64,000 nucleotides of DNA from Cladorhizidae sp. MBARI D1340-BT2 (GCA_028752905.1 JAQNBH010000007.1:13191153-13255152), one strand, 5' to 3'. Counted from the first letter of the stretch, positions 1 to 11,440 are shown. Numbers and translations are program-made. The notes: generated from the sequence alone by a model not told the origin.

Positions 1-1
1 T

Positions 2-853
2 TCTTTCTTAGGTCTTTGCGGTTACTACCGGAAATTTATTCCTAACTTTTCATCTATTGCCACACACCTCTCCGAACTTACAAGGAAAAGTATGCCTAAG
101 CATGTTAAATGGAATGAGAAATGCGACAAAGCTTTCGTTGAGCTAAAAGAAGTACTCACCCGAGCACTGGTGTTAGTCATGCCAGATTGGACCAAACCAT
201 TTATTTTACAGACGGCATTTGGATTGAGTTATGTCCTTAGTCAGGTAGATGAAAAAGGGGAAGAGCATCCGATCGCTTTCGCATCAAATAAGTTGTTACA
301 AAGTGAAAGAAATTACTCTGCCATAGAGCGCGAGGCTCTGGCAATTGTTAAAGGAGTTAAACACTTTCGTACCTATCTGCAAGGATCAAAGTTTACAATC
401 GAAACAGACCATAACCCATTAACTCACCTTGGCAACCTGAAGGACAGTCATGGCAGGTTGGCAAGGTGGGCCCTATCATTACAGCAATATGATTTTACGA
501 TTGTACACCGAAGTGGCAGCAAGAACGCCAATGCTGATGGGTTATCAAGAGACCAGGGGTCTCTGACTAAGGTGGAGGGAGTGTCAGGGATCTCAACCCT
601 GACTACAGAGTGCCCAGCACTAGACAAGTATGAGACAGCACAGCACCTACAAACGAATAAGAACAGTAATGAGCAATTAACAAAGCCACAAAGAAATACT
701 CAACAACGAAGCTATCAAAAGGAAAGCTCTCCAAAAGGACATGTGGTTGCCAACAAAGCTCACAAATGCAACGGAAGGCCAGCGGAGGGCTACGAGACGG
801 TGCCCTTACAGGTTTATTTACGGAGTGGCGAATCCACTGATGACGAACAGTGA
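2..853 (+). pseudogene. Ty3/gypsy retrotransposon, end of reverse transcriptase plus RNase H, 5' partial
   Basis: The frame is open from base 2 and so continues from outside the window. The first residues (LGLCGYYRKFIPNF) are the usual end of the gypsy RT connection domain. An RNase H domain follows: PDWTKPFILQT, then EHPIAFASNKL, SAIEREALAIVKG, ETDHNPL and NANADGLSR. Three acidic catalytic positions are visible (E of IERE, D of ETDHN, D of NADGLS). The first, normally in a TDAS-type motif after the ILQT strand, is missing: the sequence reads QTAFGLS, with a short deletion. The enzyme is therefore probably dead. After the RNase H there is no integrase; the frame runs through a purine tract into the LTR and stops at 851-853. 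The product would be replication machinery of a retroelement. Confidence is high for the family and moderate for loss of activity. Confidence 0.9.
570..581 (+). other. polypurine tract of the gypsy element
   Basis: An almost all-purine run (AGGTGGAGGGAG) sits directly before the TGTCAG start of the LTR. This is where plus-strand DNA synthesis is primed in LTR retrotransposons. The same 12 bases precede the second LTR copy at 8622-8633. Confidence 0.6.
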
Positions 854-858
854 CGTCA
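851..858 (+). promoter_or_regulatory. CRE-like palindrome TGACGTCA in the LTR
   Basis: A full 8-bp cAMP-response-element consensus, the binding site of CREB/ATF-type bZIP factors. It overlaps the stop codon of the retroelement frame and is kept in the second LTR copy at 8903-8910. A role in LTR transcription is inference. Confidence 0.4.
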
Positions 859-993
859 TCAGCTAACGGCGATTGTTGTTGTTAGAGACGCGGGATTGTT
901 TTAGTTTAAAAACTGACTATAGTACAACTGAGTATTGTTGTAAGTTTATGTTGATATTGTAGTTAAAGAGGCTTGGATAGTTTTCCAGTTTCT

Positions 994-999
994 TAATAA
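994..999 (+). terminator. AATAAA polyadenylation signal in the LTR
   Basis: Canonical AATAAA about 200 bp before the LTR end. The matching site is present in the second copy near 9048. It would set the R/U5 side of the LTR. Confidence 0.5.
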
Positions 1000-1356
1000 A
1001 CTTTAACCCATTCAATAGCAAGGCGCTATTCCCTACTAGTTTCAGGCTAGGGAGGGGGAAACAGCTACCAGGAAGGGTAGTCTGATTTTGGCTCTAGTAG
1101 TAATTGTGACAGTAAGTTAATAGTTATATTAGGGAATCGCAGTTGTTCCCACTACTCAAGCTAAAGCAGTTGAGTAGAGAGTGGAAAGCTGACAGGGACA
1201 ACCAGCTGGTGAGGAGCAGCCAATGGAGTCATAATCTTATGATAGTTGAAGTATATCTAAGACTCAGAAGATACAGCATCCATCCCATCTTGGCAATGGC
1301 TGATGAGATAGCAAAACTGACTGTAGTAGCCGATGATCCCTTCTCGATGGGAAGGC

Positions 1357-2123
1357 CCACTTGCAGAGGTCTCAAATTCCTTCTTGCAGGGGTCACAAAT
1401 ACCCACTTGCAGGGGTCACAAATACCTACTTGTGCAGGGATCATAAGTACCTACTTGCAGGGATTACAAATACCTACTTGCAGGAGTCACAAATACCTAC
1501 TTGCAGGGATCACAAATACCTACTTGCAGGAGTCACAAATACCTACTTGCAGGAGTCACAAATACTTACTTGCAGGGGTCACAAATACCTACTTGTGCAG
1601 GGATCATAAGTACCTACTTGCAGGGGTCACAAATACCTACTACTTGCAGGGGTCACAAATACCTACTTGCAGTGGTCACAAATACCTACTTGCAGGGATC
1701 ACAAATACCTACTTGCAGGAGTCACAAATACCTACTTGCAGGAGTCACAAATACCTACTTGCAGGGATCACAAATACCTACTTGCAGGAGTCACAAATAC
1801 TTACTTGCAGGGGTCACAAATACCTACTTGTGCCGGGATCATAAGTACCTACTTGCAGGGGTCACAAATACCTACTTGCAGGGGTCACAAATACCTACTT
1901 GCAGGGGTCACAAATACCTACTTGCAGGGATCATAAGTACCTACTTGCAGGGGTCACAAATACCTACTTGCAGGGGTCACAAATACCTACTTGCAGGGAT
2001 CATAAGTACCTACTTGCAGGGATCATAAGTACATACTTGCAGGGGTCACAAATACCTACTTGCAGGGGTCACAAATACCTACTTGCAAGGGCCCTACTTG
2101 CAGGAATCACAAATACCTTCCTG
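1357..2123 (+). repeat. 23-bp minisatellite, about 32 units
   Basis: Tandem copies of a 23-bp unit (core CACAAATACCTACTTGCAGG), with point variants (GGGATCATAAGTACC) and some units lengthened by TG. Because 23 is not a multiple of three and the unit lacks stops in the plus frames, the array gives overlapping ORFs of up to 233 codons encoding the same TNTYLQGSQIPTC-type repeat. These are by-products of the repeat, not genes. It begins about 160 bp after the LTR. Confidence 0.95.
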
Positions 2124-2371
2124 TTAGGGTAAGCCACAAAATTTACAGCTAAGTTTAGGGGTGCCAGACAATATTTTTTATTTTGCATGTCCAATTGGTC
2201 TTTTGCGATGCTATTTATGTATATAGGTTTGTTGTGAGTATTTTGCACAATGACTGTAATGCACAAGCAAGATCGTAGGATATTGCCAAGCATTGAGTAT
2301 ATATTATGTATGTCCTATATTTACAGACATTTGCTTTGTACAAAATATAATGATGATTTTGATTTTTCCAG

Positions 2372-2637
2372 TGGGCCCAAATGGATCTAGTAGTGGAGCT
2401 GACATGGAAGAAGCTAGTGATGACATTAGCAGGAAAGAAGTGGAGGAGGAATTGGGTGGCCCTGATTCTGGTCACAGTCCGACCACTGGAACCAATTTCG
2501 AATCAAACTTCAATCCTGATCACAGCTGCAAGGCCCAACTTACTTCAGGTTCAGAGGAGAACAGTTTGAGTAGCATGGGGGACGACTGGGTCAACTTGTC
2601 CCATAGCTCTCATCCTCTTGTCAACAGCAATGACTGA
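2372..2637 (+). CDS. terminal coding exon of an unidentified host gene, acidic, LIR-like motif
   Basis: A pyrimidine-rich acceptor (GATTTTTCCAG) precedes an open stretch of 88 codons entered in phase 1 and ending in TGA at 2635-2637. The product is hydrophilic, rich in Ser, Glu and Asp, and looks disordered (MEEASDDISRKEVEEELGG). Near its end is GDDWVNL, which fits the acidic-W-x-x-L pattern of LC3/GABARAP-interacting regions such as that of p62. No folded domain is visible. Upstream exons would lie left of the window, across the retroelement and minisatellite. The exon is inferred from its composition and splice site; the gene is not recognised. Confidence 0.4.
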
Positions 2638-4170
2638 GTTCTCGTCGTGCAGACTGGAACTGAAGGATGATTGTGTGTACGCTTCCTGTTTTTATGGTTA
2701 ACTTTTTTTCCCTCCATGTTTATCAGAACAGTAATTATTGGCAGTGTATTATATATCTACTCAAAATTGTACTGCGATTCCTTGAATGGCGAAGGCTCAA
2801 GTTGTTCATTTGTGTGCTATTGTTTGTACTAACATATTTGGTTTCTCTTTTCCCCTCTTTTATATGAATAGGTGAGCAGTGTTTTCAAGTTTTTCCAGGT
2901 TGTTATTATATATGCATATATCCTAAACAAAATGTCATCTTTCTCTGGCCTGCGCAACATCAAGGGATTAATTTGGGGGGCAGGGGTAACTCGACCTCCT
3001 ACGTACAAGAAGAAAGGTTTTATAAAGAACTATATAATTATAATGATGGATTTTTTTTGTAAGTTGATGTTGTTTATTAAAATAACAAACTGATAAATAG
3101 TCATCACCTACAGATTGACTAGGATTCAGCACAGCTATTGTTCTAACACCGCAAAGCAACAAAAATTCTCTGAAGGAAGTCCACAGGTGAAAATGTATAT
3201 ATCCAAGTTTCAAGGAGCCACTCTTATGGAACACTTGAGTGCCATGAGTAAACTATTCCTGCAAATCATAGCTGTTACAACAGCTGCAATGATCAGGTTA
3301 TGCCCAAAGTGGGCCTGTAAACAAGAAAATTTAAGTGGTAGACCCCAAGCGTTTTATATGTTGTAATTAATGGGGGGATATGACAGAGTGTTTCTGACAT
3401 CCAAAATGGTACGTTGAGTAAATTGAGTTATAAGAAAGAGTAATAGGGAATAACACGTAGTTAGCTACACAAGGTTACACTCGTTATTCTTATATAGTTC
3501 TACAGTTGAGTGATTTATACCATCTGAATAGCCATAGTCTATGTTTCGATAGACAGACAAAGAGTGAGGATCTTTATGTACATGCAAGATGTTCAGGCTT
3601 TTTGTGTCATGGTGCTTTAGAGGTAAGTTTTCACCCTGTGTAATACACTAAAAGACCTTCCTGAATAGGCATTAGTAGCTGGCATCACCAGCACTAACCC
3701 GACAAACCTGGTCCAATAGACCCATCTGAAGAGAGGACAAAGACAGCAAGTAGTCTTTGACATAAAAAATTGTGATGTCACCTATATACTTTCCCATGTT
3801 AAAAAAAAAAATTTTTAACCTTTTATGGGACCTTTTACAGCTGAGTCTGTAAAAGGTCCCACCACTATAACACCATTGTAAAATGTACTTACAAACACAA
3901 GTTCTTCGGCATCGCTCTTTCTCTTACATGCCTTGAGAAGTAGTTATCCAGCTTTAATAGCCTTGCTGCTGAAATTGATCTATTATATAGGAATTAACAA
4001 CATTATCAATAGTCTCATAATAATGCTGGTGGTAGTAGAGGATGGGAGTTTCATGAAACTCGCCATTGGATAGAGCAACCTCGTAATGTTTGGGAATCCT
4101 ACACTTTTGTGGAATATGTGGATCTCCATGTCAAAAGGTTACATTTCCCCAGAAGAAATCGTCACTTGTA
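2638..4170. other. non-coding stretch, nothing assigned
   Basis: It presumably begins with the 3' untranslated region of the preceding exon. I found no canonical AATAAA close to the stop. Short ORFs at 2667-2867, 2872-3093 and 3115-3366 have no recognisable motif. Confidence 0.4.
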
Positions 4171-4179
4171 AGGGTATGA

Positions 4180-4800
4180 ATTGTATCAATAACCATTTGA
4201 CAAACCTTGCTGTCCTCATATCTTTGACTACATCAGCAGCTCCTTCCCATGAATCCTATAGGATGAAATAATTGTAAACTATGCTAGCCAAAGCATCTGC
4301 CCAAACCGTCCACCTTGTAGGATACAAAACTCACAGTCCAGATGAATGTTCTGCTTCCGAGATGCTTACAAATTTCTAAACACAGCTTCATGTTGGGGTG
4401 AATTCTTTATTAGCTTGGTTATTTCATTTTATTTTTTCATAAGGTGGCTCTCCTTCAATGCATCACTAGAAGCAGATTTACTGAGTGGCCATAATAATGG
4501 ATGCATAGTGCCCTTCGCTCCTCTTTCATAATTCCCTGAGCAAGATTTGACCAAGCTCTATATAGCCCCATCATATATAGCACTGCCCTCATAGTTTGGA
4601 TAGTGTCCATTTGAAAGTAACAGTGGTATGTGTAGCTTTGTTAGAAAGGACCTCAAGCTTATCAGACACCCTTCTGATTACCAATGTAACCTGTTCTTTG
4701 TTGGTTATGTCACCAGTTTCATCTCAGAAAGGGTGATTTGTGCAATCCATCTGCAATCCTCCCCAGCACATTCCTGGCCATTGCTTTTATGATTTTCTGC
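4180..4800 (-). pseudogene. hAT-family transposase relic
   Basis: Read on the minus strand, 4790-4640 gives DETGDITNKEQ followed by RRVSDKLEVL. This is the start of the hAT/DUF4371 catalytic core, where D-E-T is the first acidic residue region. Further along, 4330-4200 gives LYPTRWTVWADAL then a broken helix region with SWEG. The order and spacing fit hAT transposases with TTF-type zinc fingers, but stops and shifts interrupt the frame throughout. The terminal repeats were not located. It is an old, dead copy. Confidence 0.6.
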
Positions 4801-6177
4801 AGAGGTGATTTTCTTTCTCAACCAATCCCCCCATACCAACATCAGGACAGTTTACCATCTTCATTTGTAATATAATTATAACTGCATAAAGTTTCCATCT
4901 CCCTTGTCCCAATCACCTGTTAAAGCTAATCAAAGTTTAAGAGGACTCATTGGGTATAACTAACGACAGGATGTACCACCCAGTGAACTTAGCTTTAGCC
5001 TTCCAAGCTCTTGTCGGCTTAGAGTTCTTCCTTGGTATATATAAAGCCTGGGTGTGTGTACTTACTAATACACAGGTGTATGGGTCATCCGTATCATTTT
5101 TCACTAAGCTTAGTCTTTCCTGAACACGCACTTTCATTCTATCCTCTAAACTGTAATAAATGGGAGAGGTCTATATTTTTCTGCTTTTTTTGGAAGCCCT
5201 TCTGCGAAGGGAAGCTGCACATGCGCTAAAATCCACCCCCAAAAACTGCTGCTGTTCAGTAATAGCAAGAAAGGCTTGCACTGCCAAAACAAAGCAGAGA
5301 GCACAACATGTATAACAGAAGTACAGTACAGACAACATGCTGGACATCACCCAATTACTTGGGATGTCTAGATAGGCGAGGGCGTTGGATCACCTGGTGG
5401 AATGTCTTAACTTCCTGCTGCTGGGCCAGTACAATAAGAACGTACCAAACAGATCATCGAAAATCATCACAGCATGGGGAAAAAGTACTTGTCCTTCTTG
5501 CATGGTCACCCTACATGTGGGTTGCTGTGCTGTGGCAAGGTCTACAACAATTTTTTTTTTGCGAGATCGAGTGCAGGGTTGACCAGTGACTTTTGGCTAC
5601 AACATCACCAACCACTGCAAGTGCCCAGGCAATCAATTCGCAGAGACTTTCACGCACCCAGAGATACAAGCTCACAGTATATATCTACTGAATTGAGATA
5701 TATACCTCCACATGATCACCTGACTCACAAATGTAAAGTTGTGCCCCTATGTGTACTCGCTGTCCAAGCAAAAGCCGCTCTTCTGTGTGCAACCCCTAGT
5801 GAACTAGTGGGAAGCCCTGAGATTGGCCATACTGTGGTCTTGAAGCAGAACCATGACCTTGACGAGATTTAGTGGTGCATCCACTGTGGTCTGTGGAGTG
5901 TATAGGACATTCAAAGACTAAGCTTTCAAAGTCCTCGAAGACAGCTATCTCTCACTGTGGGTATCTGGGTTCATGGGACTGCCAATCCATGCCTCGATCT
6001 TTGACCTAGATAACAGAGTCCATACCCCAGAGGCTGACAATGGCTGTGGAACAATTCTGCCTGCAGCAAGGCCTCATTTACATGCTGTGTGGCTACAGAA
6101 CCTGCAGACTTCTAACTGAAACTGAGTTTATACACTCGAGATGGAACATGAAGGTAATGTGTAACAGAAACTGCTAG
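4801..6177. other. unassigned stretch
   Basis: Several overlapping ORFs (5308-5589, 5385-5582, 5474-5872) share no recognisable motif and no splice context. Some of it may be eroded flank of the hAT copy. I see no supported gene. Confidence 0.3.
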
Positions 6178-7246
6178 CTGTTGTCCTTTCCTTCTGGAGT
6201 CCCCCAAGGATCCATTCTCGGTCCTCTTCTCTTTATCTTATACATTAATGGCATCAGCAAGCTTGCACTTTCACCTTCTTCTACACTAATGCTCTATGCA
6301 GACAATATCCTTCTATCGCACCCCTTTGATTCAACTTCCTCTTTTGACTTAGTACAATCTGACATTTTTCTAATTTCATCATGGCTATCTTGCCGCCATC
6401 TAAAATTTAACTCTAATAAAAGCAAAAAAGATGATAATTTCATGCAAATCTTCTGCATCACTCACATCACTGCCTGCACTCGTCCTCAACAACACTCCAC
6501 TTCAACTCGTCCCCTTGTTTAAATACCTAGGTGTTACACTCGCATCCAATCTCTCCTGGTCACTTCACATAAACAATGTACGTTCTAAGTCAAGAAAAAT
6601 ATTAGGAGTAATTTACCACAGCCTCTACCAACACCTTTCTACCCGCACGCTTCTCACACTTTACACTGCTCTGGTCCTCCCTCATCTTACCTACTGCTCC
6701 ACTGTTTGGGCACCCTCTCCTTCTTCAGCAACTCCAAGTCTTTGGAATGTGTACAACATTTCGCTCTCCGACTCTGCACACAAAACTGGTCTTCCGACTA
6801 TTCCTGTCTCCTCTCCACCCTTAATCTTGCGTGACCAAGCCAAGCTCATCCTACTCTACAAGATTACACACAACCTCATCTATTTTCTTCCAAAATTCAT
6901 CCTACCAACCTTAATTCCTCTCAGAACCTCTCCCGTTGCCACCCATCAGATGTCTTAATTCCATTATCTTGCACTTCTGCCATGTTTGTTCCCACTGCCA
7001 CAGCACTATGGAACTATCTTCCACCATACATCAGATCCTCTTCCTCTCTTTTGTCATTTAAATGTTTAGTCAAGAAATTGTATCTAAACCAAATCCTCAC
7101 GGGTCTTTAACTACTATACACACTTGAACTATCTTACAATTCATATATCTGCTACATGCACATTCACTTACTCATTTGTAAAACTCAGGATTAGCTTTTG
7201 CTATTGAGTTCATTTTTCTCTTGTGTTTCAAAAAGAAAAAAAAGGA
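6178..7246 (+). mobile_element. 5'-truncated non-LTR retrotransposon (LINE), RT C-terminal half
   Basis: Frame 6181-6436 encodes PSGVPQGSILGPLLFILYIN, the RT motif before the active site, then LMLYADN at 6289-6306. The catalytic YADD has become YADN. After a frameshift the thumb follows (PLFKYLGVTLASNLSW, then SLYQHLSTRTLLTLYTALVLPHLTYC). A second shift gives SLECVQHFALRLCTQNW, and a third the end of the ORF (SAMFVPTATALWNYLPPYIR), stopping at 7108-7110. An A-rich tail at 7230-7246 marks the 3' end. The type is Jockey/CR1/L2-like; I cannot place it more closely. Truncation at the 5' end is typical of incomplete target-primed integration. Confidence 0.85.
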
Positions 7247-7482
7247 GATTCCGACCATCCACAAAAATGTGCCTGTTATCAGTTAGAAGAATCCCTGTTT
7301 CTCAAGGGAAAAAACTGACGAAATAACATTGCCAGAAGAGGCACAGAAGAGGCACAGAAGAGTTTTGCTAGACATGCAGAATCACACAGATGTCTGAAAG
7401 AGATAGAGCTAAGAAGAAAGTCATCTTGGAGTTGATAAAACTCCATTTCTACCATCCTGCCATGAATTTTGCTCCAGAAAGA

Positions 7483-7600
7483 GTTCGCATCCCATCACTT
7501 CTGGAGGATTAAGAAAGTCCAGCCGATTTTTCTATCTCTATATGATTTGCAATGTAAGAAAATTCCTAGCCTCTCCACATTCATCAGAAGTGGAAATACA
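7483..7600 (+). repeat. outer left arm of a large inverted repeat
   Basis: This segment matches the reverse complement of 12720-12835, including a shared stretch with AAGAAAGTCCAGCCGATTTT. With the inner arms (7845-8103 / 11742-11990) it forms a symmetrical structure around 8.1-11.7 kb. Confidence 0.75.
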
Positions 7601-7844
7601 AATAAAGCACACCCACACGTGCCAACCGCGAAGCTAAACTAATACTAATATTATTAATTTTGTACTGTTACCTTCTCTTTTAAAATAATTGTTATTAGGT
7701 TAGTTACTAAATAGTTCCACAATATATATGTGATGGCCTTAACAGGCTCAGCAATATCAACATTAAATCATACTAATGAAGGCAGCGTGTGATGAGAGAA
7801 GGTGTGATTGAGAGATAGACCTGGTGGCAGAATGTCAATTTTGA

Positions 7845-8103
7845 GCTTGGGTATGTTTTGGAGTACATAGAATGTTTTATTGCTAATTCTGGTAGTACAA
7901 ACCCTACTGAACCCAAATCCACTTGATGCCACTCTGTCACCCTTGGGAAAATTTTTTTATACGCAAAATTCGAAATGGCCACCATGAAAACTGAAAAATG
8001 GTGTGAAAACTTCACCTAGAGACTTCTTTTCGGTGCCAAATCATACATTTTCTTTGTCAACGAATCATTTAACGCACATAGAAAATCTGTACCTCTACTC
8101 TGT
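7845..8103 (+). repeat. inner left arm of the large inverted repeat
   Basis: About 260 bp matching the reverse complement of 11742-11990 at good identity, for example CCACTTGATGCCACTCTGTC here against its complement near 11905. It could be the terminal inverted repeat of the Academ-type element it encloses, or two copies of a short dispersed element in opposite orientation. Confidence 0.75.
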
Positions 8104-8621
8104 TATGGTAGTTTATTAACTTTGTCTTGATTTATTATACACTTTACATGCTACAATATACCCTTGATTATATTTATTGAGTGGCATAGCTATTTCCTGG
8201 TTTAGCAAACAATGCAGTTATATATTTTATAGATCAGCACATTTCATAATTTTGAGCACACCCACTATGGATACATTTCTTATTTCTTGAGGTAAAATCA
8301 TGCCAAAAAAAAAGTATATATATATTATATATATATTTCTAGCAGGCATCTCTACATATATACTAGCTATATACAATCTAGCTCTCGAAGAAATTTTTTT
8401 TTGCCATGTGATTATAACCATAATTATTTTGTAATAATTAGCTCTGCATTTTTTTAATGCAATCTACAACAGTAGGTAAAGGAAGTTCAGAGAGCACATG
8501 CAGAAAAAGTTTCAAGCTTAGCTATTAGCAGGTATATAAGTAGAATATGTGTCTATGGGGGAGTAGTACAGAGTAAACATCTTTGGCATATAGCACTTTT
8601 GCATTTGCTCTCTTTGATATC

Positions 8622-9237
8622 AGGTGGAGGGAGTGTCAGGGATTTCAACCCCGACTACAGAGTGCCCAGCACTAGACAAGTATGAGACAGCACAGCACCT
8701 ACAAACGAATAAGAACAGTAATGAGCAATTAACAAAGCCACAAAGAAATACTCAACAACGAAGCTATCAAAAGAAAAGCTATCCAAAAGGACATGTGGTT
8801 GCCAACAAAGCTCACAAACGCAACGGAAGGCCAGCGGAGGGCTACGAGACGGTGCCCTTACGGGTTTATTTACGGAGTGGCGAATCCACTGATGACGAAC
8901 AGTGACGTCATCAGCTAACGGCGATTGTTGTTGTTAGAGACACGTGATTGTTTTAGTTTAAAAAGTGACTATAGTACAACTGAGTGTTGTTGTAAGTTTA
9001 TGTTGATATTGTAGTTAAAGAGGCTTGGATAGTTTTCCAGTTTCTTAATAAACTTTAACCCATTCAATAGCAAGGCGCTATTCCCTACTAGTTTCGGGCT
9101 AGGGAGGCTACCAGGAAGGGTAGTCTGATTTTGGCTCTAGTAGTAATTGTGACAGTAAGTTAATAGTTATATTAGGGCGTCGCAGTTGTTCCCACTACTC
9201 AAGCTAAAGCAGTTGAGTAGAGAGTGGAAAGCTGACA
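8622..9237 (+). repeat. second LTR copy, with polypurine tract
   Basis: 8634-9237 repeats the LTR at 582-1194, with the same TGTCAG...CTGACA ends, CRE palindrome (8903-8910) and AATAAA. It lacks a 9-bp piece (GGGGAAACA) present in the first copy. The match extends 12 bp to the left through the polypurine tract, so this is not a plain solo LTR made by LTR-LTR recombination. I see no target-site duplication (flanks GGGAG and GTCCC at the LTR ends). It is probably a 3' fragment of an element, now lying inside the inverted-repeat structure. Confidence 0.85.
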
Positions 9238-9680
9238 GTCCCTCACCTACTCTGCTCACAGATGCATACCTTGGGACACTATATTATGATTTTATGTGCT
9301 TCATAATGCCAGCTTTTAGTATTGGCAATTTAGGTGGGAGTGAGCAGTGTAATCAAAGACACACACCATTTCACTTGGGATAGTAAATCATGTCATAAAA
9401 TTGCTCTTGCTTGGAACAGGGACAATACAAAGGCATCGTGTAATGAAGCAGCTGTTTTCTATAACATTCCACTGCTCAGCACCACATGGCCAAAACTGAT
9501 TTGAGACCACCAGAAGTTGATTGACATCCATCACATCCCATATACTAGTCTCATGGACCAGATGTATATTTATGCAAGTGGAAGGTATGCACCTAATCCT
9601 TCGTGTGCACAAATATATGTCTGGTTCACGAGACTACATATATACCTCAATAAAATATCATCCAGTTTTACTTATTTCAG

Positions 9681-11440
9681 GTACTGCTTGTATTACCTAC
9701 GCTCAATGGAGAAACTGCCAGCTCCACCAATACTCGAGGAGTTCCTTCGTGGAAACCATGTAATGAGGTATCGACCTGGCATTTGGAATGGGATATGGTC
9801 TGACATGTTTATTGAATCTACATTCATGAGGTGTAAACTACGCGAGAGATTGAGCACAATTATTGACCCACTTCAGCCTGAGAATCATGGGCCAATGGGC
9901 TTGTGAACATCGTAACTGGCAGAGTTTCTCCATCTATTGTCAATGTTGACACATAGTATGAAGCACAGTGGCCTAATAACTTCAACAAACCTCTAAAAAA
10001 ACAAGTTGTAACAATGGTGGTTTCCCGAAAGCATATAAAACTTGGCCAAGTACCAGTTTACGACACTAAACCAAGGGCCCTGGGACTTCAAAAAGTGCGA
10101 GACATCAATCTGAAAGACATATTGAAGTATGAACTAGCTCCTGTGCCACCATCTATGTTTGAGGAACAATGGAGATATGAGGATTACAAAGTCAAAATCA
10201 GTTCTGAAAAATAAATTGCAAGTTGAAATAGCTGATCGGAAATGCCCTGTTTCAGATGCAATCATTCTTGATGGTTGTGCAGTATTGTTGGTGATCCAAT
10301 GGCCGTCGAACGGAACAGTTGAGGGTTATGTTTTGAACCTACTTGTCTATGTAGCAGAACGATTACAAAAATGTGATGCCTACCTGATCTTTTGACAGAT
10401 ATCATGATGACAGTATAAAGAATGTTACACGTACAGCAAGGGCAGGTAAAGATGTCAGCTGGCGACACCAACTGAGCCTAAATATGCCACTTCCACCCCA
10501 GAAGGTGATCCTGACAGTCACAGAGAACAAAGTTCAGCTCATCAGTATCATCTGTACGTACATCAAAGAGCATGCTGAAATTTTGCCTAGGAATACATCA
10601 AGGCTTGTGACTACAGGGCTTGATTCAATACCTATTATGATACATGAGGGCACTGTCACAGAGCGAGTTGATCTCAGAACCACACATGAAGAGGCTGATG
10701 TAATTGTTGTTCAGCAAATGGTTCATTTAGCTGCTGAAGGATTTCAGAGCATCCAGTTATTTCTGATGATACAGATGTCTTTGTGCTTCTTCTACACTTC
10801 TTTGCTCTGGAGACATGCCATGGCAGGTCATCAGTTGACATCACAGCAACAGCAAAGAAGCATTCTGAATTTATTTCAGAGTTGCTTGCAGCACATATCT
10901 TGTCAGGCTGTGACACAGTAGCATGTTAATTTGGGATAGGGAAAGGTACAGTTGTGAAAATCCTCCTAGGTAATCTCAATGCTCAGAGAGCAGATGTTAT
11001 CACAGAAGCTACTCTCTTTTATGGTGCTTGTTATGGATCACGGGAGAGACAAGATATGTCTGCAGTTCATTTTGATGTTTGGTCATCTAAGATGGCCAAT
11101 AAAAAACCGGCCCCAGAATTAAAATCACTGCCACCAACCACTGATGCTTTTAAGCAACATGTTCACAGAGCTCATTTTCAAGCTGCAATATGGCGGTCTA
11201 CCTTTGATGCTGACCCACCATACTCGATCCTTCATATCACGGATGGTTATGTGACCAAACATCAAACATCCTACTTCAGGTTCCTCTTCCTGCAGATGTT
11301 TCACCAGCTCCACTTGATGTTCTGAAGATGATCAGATGTGCATGCAGCTCAGCACGATCTTGTTCGACCACCAGATGCAGTTGTTCTGCTGCAAGACTGT
11401 CTTGCTCCATTTTTGTGGCTGTCATGTCATGGAAGAATGT
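9681..11440 (+). pseudogene. Academ-type transposon protein, C-terminal half with XPG-like nuclease motifs, broken
   Basis: After an acceptor (TTATTTCAG, 9672-9680) the frame gives LPAPPILEEFLRGN and NGIWSDMFIESTFM. Next come VVSRKHIKLGQVPVYDT and DILKYELAPVPPSMF, then THEEADVIVVQQ (EEAD at 10688-10699). After a one-base shift, VISDDTDVFVLLLH (DDTD at 10765-10776) and LSGCDTVAC-stop-FGIGKGT follow (stop at 10927-10929). The trio EEAD, DDTD and GCDT...GIGKG matches the acidic motifs and helix-hairpin-helix of FEN1/XPG nucleases. 10954-11325 continues in frame, and a further shift near 11275 leads to a cysteine cluster (CACSS...CSTTRCSC; eight Cys if one more indel is allowed). XPG nuclease plus a Cys8 finger is what I recall for the Academ superfamily. 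At least three shifts and two stops make it inactive. Confidence 0.6.

Larger units (their letters stand above)
582..1194 (+). repeat. 3' LTR of the Ty3/gypsy element
   Basis: The segment begins TGTCAG and ends CTGACA, a perfect 6-bp inverted pair with the usual TG...CA ends. It is 613 bp long and is repeated at 8634-9237 with roughly 97% identity by eye. It contains a palindromic TGACGTCA site (851-858) and an AATAAA signal (994-999), as expected of a promoter/terminator LTR. A reading frame of about 93 codons from the RNase H continues into it. Five of the six differences between the two copies in that frame change the amino acid, so I see no sign that the LTR part is selected as protein. 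Confidence 0.75.

Noticed and set aside
1143..2132. ORFs over the 23-bp repeat (up to 233 codons)
   Set aside because: Repeat artefact; all three frames encode the same peptide unit.
5308..5872. Overlapping ORFs with cysteine pairs (CPSC, CC)
   Set aside because: Three frames compete, no domain pattern, no splice evidence.
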